Shown here: positions 41,147 through 51,600 of the stretch, piece after piece
Layout: each line of letters begins with the position of its first letter
Numbering within the stretch: the first letter of the stretch is position 1
NCBI GenBank assembly: GCA_019448385.1
Contig: JAGTXO010000021.1
Location: forward strand, 372,001 to 436,000
Direction of reading: 5' to 3'
DNA from: Diacronema lutheri
Lineage: Eukaryota > Haptophyta > Pavlovophyceae > Pavlovales > Pavlovaceae
Length of the DNA: 64,000 nucleotides
The notes under the pieces: model-generated
Databases searched by the model: none
Told to the model about the DNA's origin: nothing
What the model saw: the letters and a program-made list of their open reading frames with translations, nothing else
Translations under genes and position numbers: made by a program

Positions 41147-41755
41147 ATGTCGGCTGCGCGCCGCTCGCGACATGGGGCGCTTGTTTACGTTTTGCGCACA
41201 CCGCATGCCACGCTCCGCGTGCGCGCCGCTTTGTGCTCAGTCCTCTTCCTCCACCTCTCGCTCATCATGCCCCTGCACGGTGCCGTCGCGTGGCCGCCGG
41301 GCACGCGGCCGCACATGTGCGGGACCTTTGGCTCTCGTGCGTCGCCCCTCCTGGCTCGTGCGCCAGAGCGCATGTACCTGCAGTCGAAGATGATGTCGTC
41401 GGAACCGCTGCCGCCGCCATCACCGCAGCCGCAGCCGCCGCCGCCGCCGGGCGGGCTACAGCAGCTGGGTGCTCTCGCGCCTACTCTGGTCTCACTGGTT
41501 ACAATCGTCGGTTCCGTGCTGAGCGCGTACATCTTCATCGACAACCGCTTTGACTCCGCGAGCAAGGAGATCACCACGCAGATCGCGCAGCTCGACACAA
41601 AATTCACCTCGCAGATCGCGCAGCTCGACACAAAATTCACCTCGCAGATCGCGCAGCTCGACATGAAATCCAACGTCTTGCTCTGCATGTTTGGGTTTCT
41701 TGTGCTGGTCGCGATCGCGCTCCTGATGAAGGCCTCGGATGCAAAGCAGCGTTGA
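41147..41755 (+). CDS. Array membrane protein, unit 2 (three 11-residue repeats)
   Basis: 202 aa from ATG 41147. Identical to the unit 1 protein except that one 33-bp repeat is missing and Gln becomes Lys near the C-terminus (LLMKASDAKQR). It has the same signal-like N-terminus and the same two transmembrane helices. Confidence 0.6.
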   Translation: MSAARRSRHGALVYVLRTPHATLRVRAALCSVLFLHLSLIMPLHGAVAWPPGTRPHMCGTFGSRASPLLARAPERMYLQSKMMSSEPLPPPSPQPQPPPPPGGLQQLGALAPTLVSLVTIVGSVLSAYIFIDNRFDSASKEITTQIAQLDTKFTSQIAQLDTKFTSQIAQLDMKSNVLLCMFGFLVLVAIALLMKASDAKQR

Positions 41756-41807
41756 CTGGCGCGACGACACACGGCCCTAGGGCAGCCTAGGCTCCAAAAG
41801 TGCATCC

Positions 41808-41840
<33 letters not shown>

Positions 41841-42002
41841 CCCCTTCCTTCGCCTTCCCTCCCGGGCCTGTGCTGTGTCAGTGTGCTGCATGTCAGTGTG
41901 CGCATGGCAAAGCCAAATGCAATTGACAGATGTGATTGACTGGTCGCCCCGGGTCGCCCTGTTCATGCTCTCAGACTGAAGCTCCCGAGTAGTTAAAGTC
42001 GA

Positions 42003-43123
42003 TTGATACACAAACTGCCCGCCGCCGGCGCCGGGCCCGTCGCTCTTGACGCTCGAGATGAGGACGCGGAGCATCTTCTCCTCCGTCAGCCCCAGCACGT
42101 CCTGGGGCAGCGTGACCGCGAGTCGCGGGTTGCTCAGGCGGGCGGCGAGCGTGCCGACCACGTTGGCGACCTCGGCGCGCCGCAGGTCGCCAAAGTCAAA
42201 GTGCTCAAAGATGTCGGGCGCGAGCGCGCGCGATCTCCGTCGGCTCGATGTGCGCCCCCTCGATGACGGCGCTTAGCCGCGCGTCCAGCCTGTACGCCGT
42301 GGCGTCCGACGCGCTCTCGCCCTTGTCGGCGTTCTCGTTGCCCCTCATCGCAAAGGCAATCTTCAATCTGCGCACGACCTCCTTGCCCTCCGCCTCGGCA
42401 GCCCTGGCGCCGTCGACGAGCTGCTCGCGCAGGTCGTCGTTGGCGCAGTAGCTCGCGTTGCGCTCGGCTGTGCGGTTGCGCGCATCCGCATCCGCGGCGT
42501 CGGCGCACTCGGCCATGAGGACGCGCGCGCCGTCCGCGGCCGAGGCGAGGCGCCGGTGCTCGCGCGCGGTCGAGCGGAGCTCAGCGACGAGCTCGGTAAG
42601 CTCGTCGACATGGCGTTGCAGCAGCGCGCTCTCGGCTTGGAGCCCCTCCAAGGTGGCGCGCGTGGCGCGCTCCTGAGCAAGACGCGCCGCGTCAGCCGAG
42701 CTCGGCTCGCCGCGAGGACGAGGTTGTGCGGCGCCGTCGTCGTCATTGTCGCCACGCGCAACTTCATCCCGCGCTCGTCGCGCCGCTCCTTCGAGACGAT
42801 GAGCACGGGCGGGAGGAAGGCGCACACCTGCTTCTTGCCATCCACCAGCTTCGCCGCCCCCCCGCACAGCTTGCGCGCCGTCGGGGTCGCGAGCTCGAGC
42901 TGGAAGATCTTGGGCAGCATCGGCGCCTCCATTGCCCTTCAGCGTGTGGAACGGGTGGCTGGCCGCCCAGCGCCTTGCTTGTCACCGGCACCGAGCCGAC
43001 GAGCGAGAACATGCGCAGCGCCATGTGCAGCCTGATCGACCCCATCAGCTTGACGCTCTTCGTCATCGAGTCGAGCACCCGGCCGCCGGACAGTTTCCGC
43101 ATAGTCGCCGCGATCTCGGCCAT
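42003..43123 (-). CDS. Array gene, minus strand, unit 3
   Basis: Counterpart of the unit 2 gene with ATG at 43123. One visible base change lies in the coiled coil region (near 42,646). Same block order and same unresolved junctions. Unknown function. Confidence 0.4.
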
Positions 43124-43261
43124 TCAAATAGCGGCCGCCATTGCTCCCTCTCCGTCCTCTCCGAGCGGCCGCCCAGCGCCGCGCAGCTCCTCGGCATCAA
43201 CCTTGCGCTTGCCGCGTCATGAACGGTGCGTCATGCGCGTTCGCTCGCGCGTGTGCTCGTC

Positions 43262-43837
43262 ATGTCGGCTGCGCGCCGCTCGCGACATGGGGCGCTTGTT
43301 TACGTTTTGCGCACACCGCATGCCACGCTCCGCGTGCGCGCCGCTTTGTGCTCAGTCCTCTTCCTCCACCTCTCGCTCATCATGCCCCTGCACGGTGCCG
43401 TCGCGTGGCCGCCGGGCACGCGGCCGCACATGTGCGGGACCTTTGGCTCTCGTGCGTCGCCCCTCCTGGCTCGTGCGCCAGAGCGCATGTACCTGCAGTC
43501 GAAGATGATGTCGTCGGAACCGCTGCCGCCGCCATCACCGCAGCCGCAGCCGCCGCCGCCGCCGGGCGGGCTACAGCAGCTGGGTGCTCTCGCGCCTACT
43601 CTGGTCTCACTGGTTACAATCGTCGGTTCCGTGCTGAGCGCGTACATCTTCATCGACAACCGCTTTGACTCCGCGAGCAAGGAGATCACCACGCAGATCG
43701 CGCAGCTCGACACAAAATTCACCTCGCAGATCGCGCAGCTCGACTTGAAATCCAACGTCTTGCTCTGCATGTTTGGGTTTCTTGTGCTGGTCGCGATCGC
43801 GCTCCTGATGAAGGCCTCGGATGCAAAGCAGCGTTGA
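43262..43837 (+). CDS. Array membrane protein, unit 3 (two 11-residue repeats)
   Basis: 191 aa from ATG 43262. Two 33-bp repeats remain, the second ending LDLKSN instead of LDMKSN. Otherwise it equals the unit 2 protein. It is followed by the longest poly-C tract of the array (55 bases). Confidence 0.6.
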   Translation: MSAARRSRHGALVYVLRTPHATLRVRAALCSVLFLHLSLIMPLHGAVAWPPGTRPHMCGTFGSRASPLLARAPERMYLQSKMMSSEPLPPPSPQPQPPPPPGGLQQLGALAPTLVSLVTIVGSVLSAYIFIDNRFDSASKEITTQIAQLDTKFTSQIAQLDLKSNVLLCMFGFLVLVAIALLMKASDAKQR

Positions 43838-43890
43838 CTGGCGCGACGACACACGGCCCTAGGGCAGCCTAGGCTCCAAAAGTGCATCCG

Positions 43891-43945
<55 letters not shown>
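43891..43945. repeat. 55-base poly-C tract
   Basis: The longest homopolymer in the window. The equivalent tracts in units 1 and 2 are 30 and 29 bases. Confidence 0.85.
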
Positions 43946-43947
<2 letters not shown>

Positions 43948-44096
43948 TCCCCTTCCTTCGCCTTCCCTCCCGGGCCTGTGCTATGTCAGTGTGCTGCATG
44001 TCAGTGTGCGCATGGCAAAGCCAAATGCAATTGACAGATGTGATTGACTGGTCGCCCCGGGTCGCCCTGTTCATGCTCTCAGACTGAAGCTCCCGC

Positions 44097-44219
44097 CACG
44101 CCGCCGCCGCCCGCGCTGGGCGCCGCCGCCGCCGCCACCGCCGCCGCCGCCGCTGCTGCCGCCGCCGTGGCCGCGCCGTCACCGCCGCCACCGCCGCCGC
44201 CGGCCGGCGACGCGGGCGA

Positions 44220-44264
<45 letters not shown>

Positions 44265-47166
44265 GCGCACGTTCTTGAAGCTCGCGCCCAAGGCGCGCGC
44301 GGCCGCCTCGGCGCGTGAGGCGTTGCGCGCCGCGTGTGCGTGCGCGGACGCGGCGGTGTCGTCACACGCGTCGGCGCCGCACGCGCCCGCACGCGCCCGC
44401 CGGTGCGCGCCGCCGGCGGCGCGCGGGCGCAGGCGAGCTGGCGCTCGCGGCTGCGCGCGCGCTCGCCTCGACGGAGCACGGCGATTTGACGGACGACGCG
44501 CTCGAGGCCGCCGTCGAGCAGGAGCTGGGCGACGAGCGCGGCCAACTGCTGCTGTGCACGCGGGGCGCAGCGGCGCAAAGGCCCGCGCTTTGCCGGCTCC
44601 TGAAGCACGCGTGCGCGTCGGCGCGCGCGGCGAAGCGCGCGCAATTCACGGTGTTCGTCGTGCGCGCGGCCACGTGCGGCGAGCGGGGGGGGCGCCGCCG
44701 CGAGGCGCGTGGACTCGGTGGTCGAGCTGTCGTGCGCGCTGCACGAGAAGGCGGGCGCGCTCGGCGGCCTCCAGAGCGTCTGTGTGCGTGGCTTTGCCCT
44801 CGAGCGCCGCCGGACACTCGACGCTGGCGCCGAGGCCGGCGCGTCCGCCATCGGCCAGGATGAGCAGGTCGAGGCAGAGGCGGGCGAGGCGTCCGTCGCC
44901 GGCGTGACGATGGCCAAGCAGCTGCGTCAGTTTGCCGAGCAAGCTGCCCGCGACGACGTGCTCTTCCACGTCGCCGTGTCCGAGGCCGACGCCCACGCCC
45001 GGCTGGCGCGCGTTGCGGGTGACGATGTCGGCGCGTACAGCGTCGTGCTCGCAGTCGCCGGGCTCGTCTGGCTGGCCAAGGCCGACGAAATTGCGCCGGC
45101 GGCCACCCAGTCCGCCGCCGTGCCGCCCGCCGCCCCGCCTGCTGCCGCCACGTCCGCCGACGCCGAGCGCGACGCCTCGCCTTCCGACCGCCTGCGCGCG
45201 CTGACGCTCGCCGTGCGAGTCGCGCTCGCGCGCGGCGTGCTGCGCCACCTCCTCGCCGACGCGTCGCCGGGCGCGTCCGCGACCGCTGGCGGTAATTGCG
45301 CGACGCCCGTCGAGGCGGCCGCGTCCGCCGCCGCGCCGCCCGCCACGGGCGTCGTGACGAGTGGCGTTGCGGCGGGCGCTCTGGCGGCCGCACCGGCTGC
45401 TGCGGGCGGTGCGATGGCGGGTGCATCGCCCATCACGCGGCCGGCGAAGCGCGCGCGGCGCACGCTCACCGCCGCTCCAGCCGCCTCGGCCGTTGCGGCC
45501 GCTGGAGGCGCACGCGCTGGTGCACGCGGCGCGGCCGGCGCGCCTCGCGCGCGCGCCGCGCGCGCGCCAGCCGAGTACGTCTGGCTTGCCATCGCGCGCC
45601 GGATGCTGGCGGCGCGACACGCGGCGGCCGCGGGCGACGACTTTGTCGCGTCGTGCGTCGCCGCGATGCAGGCCGAGTACGGCGACGGCTGTGCCGTCGT
45701 CGTCGGCGACGCGCCTGATGACGCCTTTGTCGAGGCTGCAGCGGCGGCGCTGCTCGAGGGCAAGCACGCGGCGGTGAGCCTCGGCTGCGTCGACCGGCCG
45801 GCGGTGCTCGTCGTGCAGCGCGCCGTGGACGCGCCCACGTCGCACGTGCACGGGTGGTGCGCGCACGCGGCGGGCGCCGCCGAGTTTGACGAGAGCGCCG
45901 CGCGCGACGTGTTCAACGCGATCGTCGAGCGCGCGTGGGCGCTGCGTCCGAACCCGGCCGACGGCAGCCCGCCGCCCACGCGCACGTGGGAGGCCGAGCG
46001 CATCTCTGGCGACGCGCTCGACCAGGTGGGCGTGGCCGCGCTGCGCGTGCTCTACGCGCTCGTCGCGGCGCACGGCCGCTACCGCTCGGCCGCCGCGCTC
46101 TTTGGCGCGCTCGCGCAGCTGCACGCGCCCGACGCCGCCGGCGCGCGCGCGGAGGTCGTCGCGGCGGCGTGCGCGGTGCTGCCCGGCGCGCGGCCGGGCG
46201 CCGCGCCGGCGGCCGCGCGGGACGACGCGAGGGAACGCGCATGGGAGGGCGCTCAGATCGCCGCGCTCGCCGTCGGCGCGGACGCTGCGCGCAGGCGTGT
46301 CGCGCCCGTGCGCGCGCTCGTCGACGCGCTCGGCACGCCACCGACCTCGGCGATCACGGGCGGGCCGGCGGTCCGGCTCGCGGGCGCGGGCGACGGCGGC
46401 CACGGTGCACGGTGGGTGGGCGAGCAGGCGGCGACGCCCGCCGAGCAGCTGCCGAGGGAGCTGCTGCGCGCCTACCACGAGGCGGTGCTGTGCGTCACGC
46501 CCGGCAGCCTCCAGCTCGGCCCGGCGGCGCTCGGCGCGGTCACGCGGCCGCGCAAAAACGACACGTTTGAAGGCCTCCTCGCGCGCGTCCGCTGGCAGTG
46601 CGGCGCGAGGGCGAGCACGTGCGCCATGCTCGCCACGTTTTCCGAGCAGGCGGGCACCGGCTCGCGCGTCGCGCTCAAGGCCCTCCGCACGAGCTCCGAC
46701 CTGGCCGGGCTGACGGCGGCTGCGGTCGGGCAGAAGGCGCCTCAGACGCCGCCGCCGCCGCTGCTCGTGATGCTCGGCCGCTGCCCCAGCCCGCTCGTCG
46801 GCGGCGGCCTCTTCCCGCCCGACCGCGCGACGGGCGAGCCGGCGGTGCACGCGGCGACGTCCGAGCTCGCCGTCGAGCTGCTGCGCGACGCGCGCGCGCT
46901 GGCCGGCACGGACGGGCGGCTCGTCGTACTGTGCCTCGAGGCGTCCAATCCGCTCTGGTTCTGCCCCAAGGTGCGCGAGCTCGAGCTGCCGCGGACGCGG
47001 TCGGACGGCGTGCGCGCGTCCGGCTGCACCTGCCCTGCGACGTGCAGCGATGCGCGCGGCGCGGCGGGTGGCGCTGCCCGCGGCGCATCGACGCGGCCGG
47101 CGGCGCGCGCGATCAGCAAGGCGGTGCTCGACCACTTCGTCGCGCTTTTCGGCCGCCCCGGAATCC
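44097..47166 (+). CDS. Long unrecognised coding frame ending at a dispersed repeat
   Basis: Coding-like sequence begins with poly-Ala/Pro and RTFLKLAPKARAAASAREALR in one frame. It continues as TEHGDLTDDALEAAVEQEL in another, and from about 44,710 is a single long frame (first ATG 44910). Typical stretches are DDVGAYSVVLAVAGLVWLAKADE, PAEYVWLAIARRMLAARH, SHVHGWCAHAAGAAEFDESA and RLVVLCLEASNPLWFCPKV. I recognise no domain. The frame runs into dispersed repeat R2 at 47167, so the natural C-terminus is lost or replaced. The 5' frame changes may be introns or decay. Its left edge coincides with the end of the tandem array, so the array expansion may have truncated it. A mobile-element or viral origin is possible but unproven. 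Confidence 0.35.
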
Positions 47167-47456
47167 GCCTCGGGGTTCTACTGGGTCTCGCCCGCCCGAA
47201 CCCCCCCCGGCCGGTCCGATTCCGGGGTCCGACCCTCCGCCGGCCTGACCCGGACCCTCCCCCGGTCGGACTCACTACGGGCCCAAATTCTACTCAAATT
47301 CGGCCGGACAGGGGGGGTCCCCGGGCCCGGACTGGCCCTGGACTGGCCCTGGGCCCTCGAGCGCTGATTGGCTGGCTCATGATTTGGCTGATTAACCATT
47401 CGCTCGTACTGTAACCCCCCAGTAGGGCCCAACCGCCCAGACCGCGCCGTATATAG
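47167..47456 (+). repeat. Dispersed repeat, copy R2
   Basis: About 290 bp, directly repeated from 37551-37827 (R1) with the same start GCCTCGGGGTTCTACTGGG and end CCGCGCCGTATATAG. It is followed by a 19-base poly-C tract (47470-47488) that abuts the stop of the transglutaminase-like gene. Confidence 0.75.
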
Positions 47457-47493
47457 CCCTTGACCGATCCCCCCCCCCCCCCCCCCCCACGAC

Positions 47494-48543
47494 TCATGCG
47501 CTGCCGCCCTCGAGGTAGCGCATGCTCACGTCATCAGCGCCGACGCTGCGGTCGCCCCACGCCCACACCATCGGGAAATGCAACGCCGCCGGCGGCCACG
47601 CGCTCCCGCTGGCGCGCGCCTCCGCGCTCGGCGCGAGCGGTGGGCCGAAGCGCGCGGCAAAAATGCTCACGTTGAGCGCGCCGGGCCGCTGCAGCTGCGC
47701 AGGCATTGGGAAGAACCACGCCGAGTCAAGGCCGCCCTCTTCCGCGGCGCCCATGAAGTGCCAGCCGGCGCAGCGAGGCGCGCCCGCTGAAGCGCCCTCC
47801 GGTAGCCATACTTCAACCCAGTTGTGATTGCCGCACGCGTCGTGCGCGAGCGGGTCGTGCGAGCAGCCGGCGCGCGCCCAGCACGGCGTGCCCACCACGC
47901 GCGCGGGCACGCCCACCGCGCGCAGCGCGTCGACGAGCATGATCGAAAGGCCGGTGCACGACGCATTGCGCGCTCGGATGACAGAGAGGGGCGAGAGTTG
48001 CCCCGGGTGGCCGGCTCGCGTCTGGTTCGGCATAAAGCGAATGGGCGGGTCCCATTGGCGCCAAAGCAGCGAGTTGATACGCTCGGCCGCCTCGCGCGAC
48101 GAGGCCGCGCCCGCCACGAGCGGCGCGAGCAGCTCAGAGAGCAGCGGCCGCCACTCGTCGCGCGGCTCGTCAAAGCACGCGTACGGCGCAACGTACTCGA
48201 GGAAGAGATCGAAGGGCACGGAGACAGCCCAAGCGGAGCGCGCGCGCGCGCCGAGCGCAAGCGCGCAGTTGCGCGCGAGAAACTCGGCCGAGACAACGCC
48301 GCGGTCCGCGTCGGGCATGCGCGCCGCGAGGAAGCCGACGCAGCGCGCGCCGTCCGATTCGGCAGCCGCGCCGGCCGCGCCAAGCGCAGCGCGCGCCTCG
48401 CGCGCAAGCTCGTCGCGCCAGCCGGCCGCGGCGCCCACAACTGTGCCCACGGCACGAAGCGGGCGTGGCCGCAGCCACGCGTGCGCGTCCGCCATGGTGG
48501 TCACACAGATCAGGGCCGCCGCCCTGATCAGCAGGGCGGCCAT
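47494..48543 (-). CDS. Secreted transglutaminase-like protein
   Basis: 349 aa, ATG at 48543. The signal peptide is MAALLIRAAALICVTTMADAHA. The core matches the transglutaminase-like superfamily: ARNASCTGLSIMLVDALRAVGVPARVVGTP with the nucleophile Cys, then CGNHNWVEVWLPEG with the catalytic His, then GWHFMGAAEE where the acidic residue is expected. The upstream MPDADRGVVSAEFLARNCALAL and PFDLFLEYVAPYACFDEPRDEWR resemble the N-terminal region of bacterial and algal secreted members. The family includes peptidases and cross-linking enzymes. An extracellular or endomembrane hydrolase is most likely. The gene is head to head with the large membrane-protein gene (76 bp apart), and its stop codon lies five bases from a poly-C tract (47470-47488). 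Confidence 0.7.
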   Translation of the reverse strand: MAALLIRAAALICVTTMADAHAWLRPRPLRAVGTVVGAAAGWRDELAREARAALGAAGAAAESDGARCVGFLAARMPDADRGVVSAEFLARNCALALGARARSAWAVSVPFDLFLEYVAPYACFDEPRDEWRPLLSELLAPLVAGAASSREAAERINSLLWRQWDPPIRFMPNQTRAGHPGQLSPLSVIRARNASCTGLSIMLVDALRAVGVPARVVGTPCWARAGCSHDPLAHDACGNHNWVEVWLPEGASAGAPRCAGWHFMGAAEEGGLDSAWFFPMPAQLQRPGALNVSIFAARFGPPLAPSAEARASGSAWPPAALHFPMVWAWGDRSVGADDVSMRYLEGGSA

Positions 48544-48619
48544 CGTGCCCGCGCTCTGCGGATGACCCCACGACGAAACCGGGTTTGTTGATCTCTGATT
48601 CGGAGTGATTTCTCAAACG
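48544..48619. promoter_or_regulatory. 76-bp divergent promoter region
   Basis: Separates the ATGs of the transglutaminase-like gene and the large membrane-protein gene. It is AT-richer than its surroundings (GTTTGTTGATCTCTGATTCG). A shared promoter is inferred from position. Confidence 0.4.
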
Positions 48620-51600
48620 ATGTCGGCGCACGGCCATCGCGCGGACGCGGGTGCTCCGCGCGCGGACGCGGCGGCTCCACGCGCGGACGCGGCGGCACCG
48701 CGCACGGCTCCACACGTGGAAGCGTCTGCACCGCGCACGGACGCTGTGGTGCCGCGCGCGCATGCGCCGGCGCCGGCCGCATCTTCCCCGCCGCGCCCGC
48801 GCACGCCGACGCCAGTTCATCAGCTCCGGCGCCGCGCGTCGGGCGCGACGGAGACGGACGACGACGCCGAGTTTGCGGACGCGGACCTTGTGCTTGAGTC
48901 GGACGGCCCGCCGGCGCAGCTTGGCGCGCGCCTCGGCGCGACGGCGCGCAGCGCCCGTTGGATCAGCGACAGCGCCACGCACCTCTCGCGCGCGCTCGGG
49001 CCCGGCCCGCTGACGCGCGCCTACTCTGAGCTCGGCGACCTGGACGACGGCGGCGCGGACCGCGAGCCGAGCACGCCCGCGCTGCGCCACTTTCACTCGG
49101 CGAGCGAGGCCGTGCGCCAGCGCCACGGCCCACGCCGCGCGCGCACGTCGCCGCCGCTCGCCGTCGCGCCGCCTCCCCTTGAGCCGATCAAGCTGGTGCA
49201 CATGAAGTCGGCGCTCTTCTCGCGCTCGAAGGCGCACCGCGCGGGCGAGCGCTCGTCCAAGCTGTACGGGCTTTCGGAGAGCGCGCTCTCGCGCCGCCGC
49301 GCGGCGCGCCTCTGGTGGTGGATCCTCGTGCTCGTCTCCCTTGTGCTCGTGCTTTGGCTCGTGCACCTGCCGTTACAGCTGATCGACATTTCAAAGCCGT
49401 TCGACCACACGCGCCCGCTCGTCATCGACACGTACGGCTGCGACGTGCACATCGAGCCGGCGGAGCGCGGCGCGCCGGCGGAGGTGCGGCTGCAGGGCCT
49501 CCTTTCGCGCACGCGCGTCTCATGGCAGACGCTCGTCGGCCAGTTCGTCTACTACATACACGCGCGTTCCGAAGCCGAGTGCGAGCGCCTGCCCTTCTTG
49601 CAGTGCGCCGAGTCGTGCCTCGTCACGGTGCTCGTGCCGCCGGGCATCGCGCCGCACTCGATTCACATCGCGCAGGACCCCGACGACCCCAACCCGTGGC
49701 TGCAGCTCCGTGCGACCGACGTGACACTCAAGACACTGATCATCCGCGGGCGCGAGGGCCTCTGGTGAGAGCGAGCGCGCGCGTGCGCGCGCGCGTGCCT
49801 CGACGCTATCATCTGCGCGTTCGCGCCGCGCTCGGTTGCGCACGCATCTCTCTCCCGCCGCCACGCCGCGGCCGGCCCGCGCGCGCCGACCCGCCCCCGT
49901 CCGCCCTGCCCTGCCCCCCCCCCCCCCCCCGCCCCGCCCCCTTCCCCTGCCCTGCCCCGCCCTGCCCATCCGCGCCTGCCCCGCCCATCCGCGCAGGTTC
50001 CACTTCACAGGGCCGACAATCGACGCCTCGCTGCGCCGGACGACAATCACCGACGCGTTGCTCGTCTCGCTGTCCGGCGGCAGCTTCCGGTGTGACGCGT
50101 GCACGATCCACTCGACCGCGCTCGTCGAGGTGCGCTCGCAGGCGGGATCCGTCTACCTCGACGTCGAGCTGCCGGACGGCACGGGGGAACTCGCGTCGCA
50201 GGGCGGCGCGGAGCTTTTGCTCAACTGGCGCCAGCCAATGAATTATGTCTGCGTCTCGACTGAACTCAACGAGAGGGAGGTGGCACTCAAGCCCACCGCG
50301 GCCGCGCTTGGCGCGCTCGCGCCGGCCGGCGCGGGCGACGGCGCGGCGACCGTGGCGGTCGCGGTCGCGCCCTCGCTCCTGCGCGCCACGCAGACGGCGC
50401 AGCTCGCGGACGCCATCGTGGCGAATGGCACGGCAAAGCTCGCGGCGCGCGCGCCGCCGGCAGTGCCGCAGGCGCGGCGCACCGCCGCGCGCCCGGTTGC
50501 GCCGTTCGCGGCCGGGCCGCGCGCGCCCACGCCGACAGTTGCGCGTGCGGCGCGCCAGGCGCACGGGCACGGCGCAGCTCCGCTCGTCGCACCGGTGCTG
50601 CACGGTTCGCCAGCGCCGTCGCCTGCGCCTGCACAGCCGCCGCTGGCGGAGACGACGGTGCTCGGCGTGGCGATGCCGCTGCCGTCGCCACCGTTGCCGC
50701 CGCCGTCGCCGCCACCCAGCCCGCCGCCCCCGCGCCCGCCTCCTCCGCCGCCCTCGCCTCCGCCTCCCGCGCCGCCGCCCTCGCCTCCACCGCCCGCGCC
50801 GCCGCCCTCGCCCCCGCCTTTCCCTCTCGTTCTCGTCCGCCCTCCCGGCATCTACCCGTCCCACGATCCATGGCTGCTCTGTTCGACGCCCTGGTTTTAC
50901 AACCTCGCCTACGACCTGTGCGCGCATAGCCTGCCGCCGGGGCGCTGCTTGCCGCTCGCATGGCGCCACGCCGCTGCGTTGAACGGCGCGCGCTGCGCCG
51001 TGCACCGACGCGCCCCCCCCCCCCCCCCGCATCCCCGGGGGCATCTCCGCGCGCCGCGCGCCGCGCGCCGCGCGCCACCTCGCGCGCATCCCCCGCGCGC
51101 CAGTTACGACACGAACAAGGACGCGTTCGTCGACCGCTCCGAGTTTGTCGCCGCGCTCGAACTCGTTCCGTACTGCTGCGGCGGCAACTGCCCGTTCGCC
51201 TCGTGGTGCGACCCGCTCTCGTGGTGCGTGCGGATGTGCAGCGCGAATGTGCGCGTCAAGAGGCCTGCACTATGCGCTGTCCCCTCTCTCTCTCACAAGG
51301 GAGAGCCCGTCCTTGGCTGCTGCCCTTTGTCAAGAGGCCTGCACTATGCGCTGTCCCCTCTCTCTCTCACAAGGGAGAGCCCGTCCTTGGCTGCTGCCCT
51401 TTGTCAAGAGGCCTGCACTGTGCGCTGTCCCCTCTCTCTCTCACACGAGGGAGAGCCCGTCCTTGGCGGCTGCCCTTTGTCAAGAGGCCTGCACTATGCG
51501 CTGTCCCCTCTCTCTCTCACACGAGGGAGAGCCCGTCCTTGGCTGCTGCCCTTTGTCAAGAGGCCTGCACTGTGCGCTGTCCCCTCTCTCTCTCACACGA

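Larger units (their letters stand above)
37842..44096. repeat. Three-unit tandem array of a divergent gene pair
   Basis: Units start at 37842, 39991 and 42106 (offsets 2149 and 2115). The third stops at about 44,096, and the first lacks the segment before GGCAGCGTGACC. Units are nearly identical. The length difference is one 33-bp coding repeat plus the poly-C length. Each unit holds a minus-strand coiled-coil gene, a 138-bp divergent spacer, a plus-strand membrane-protein gene and a poly-C tract (39693-39722, 41809-41837, 43891-43945). Confidence 0.95.
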
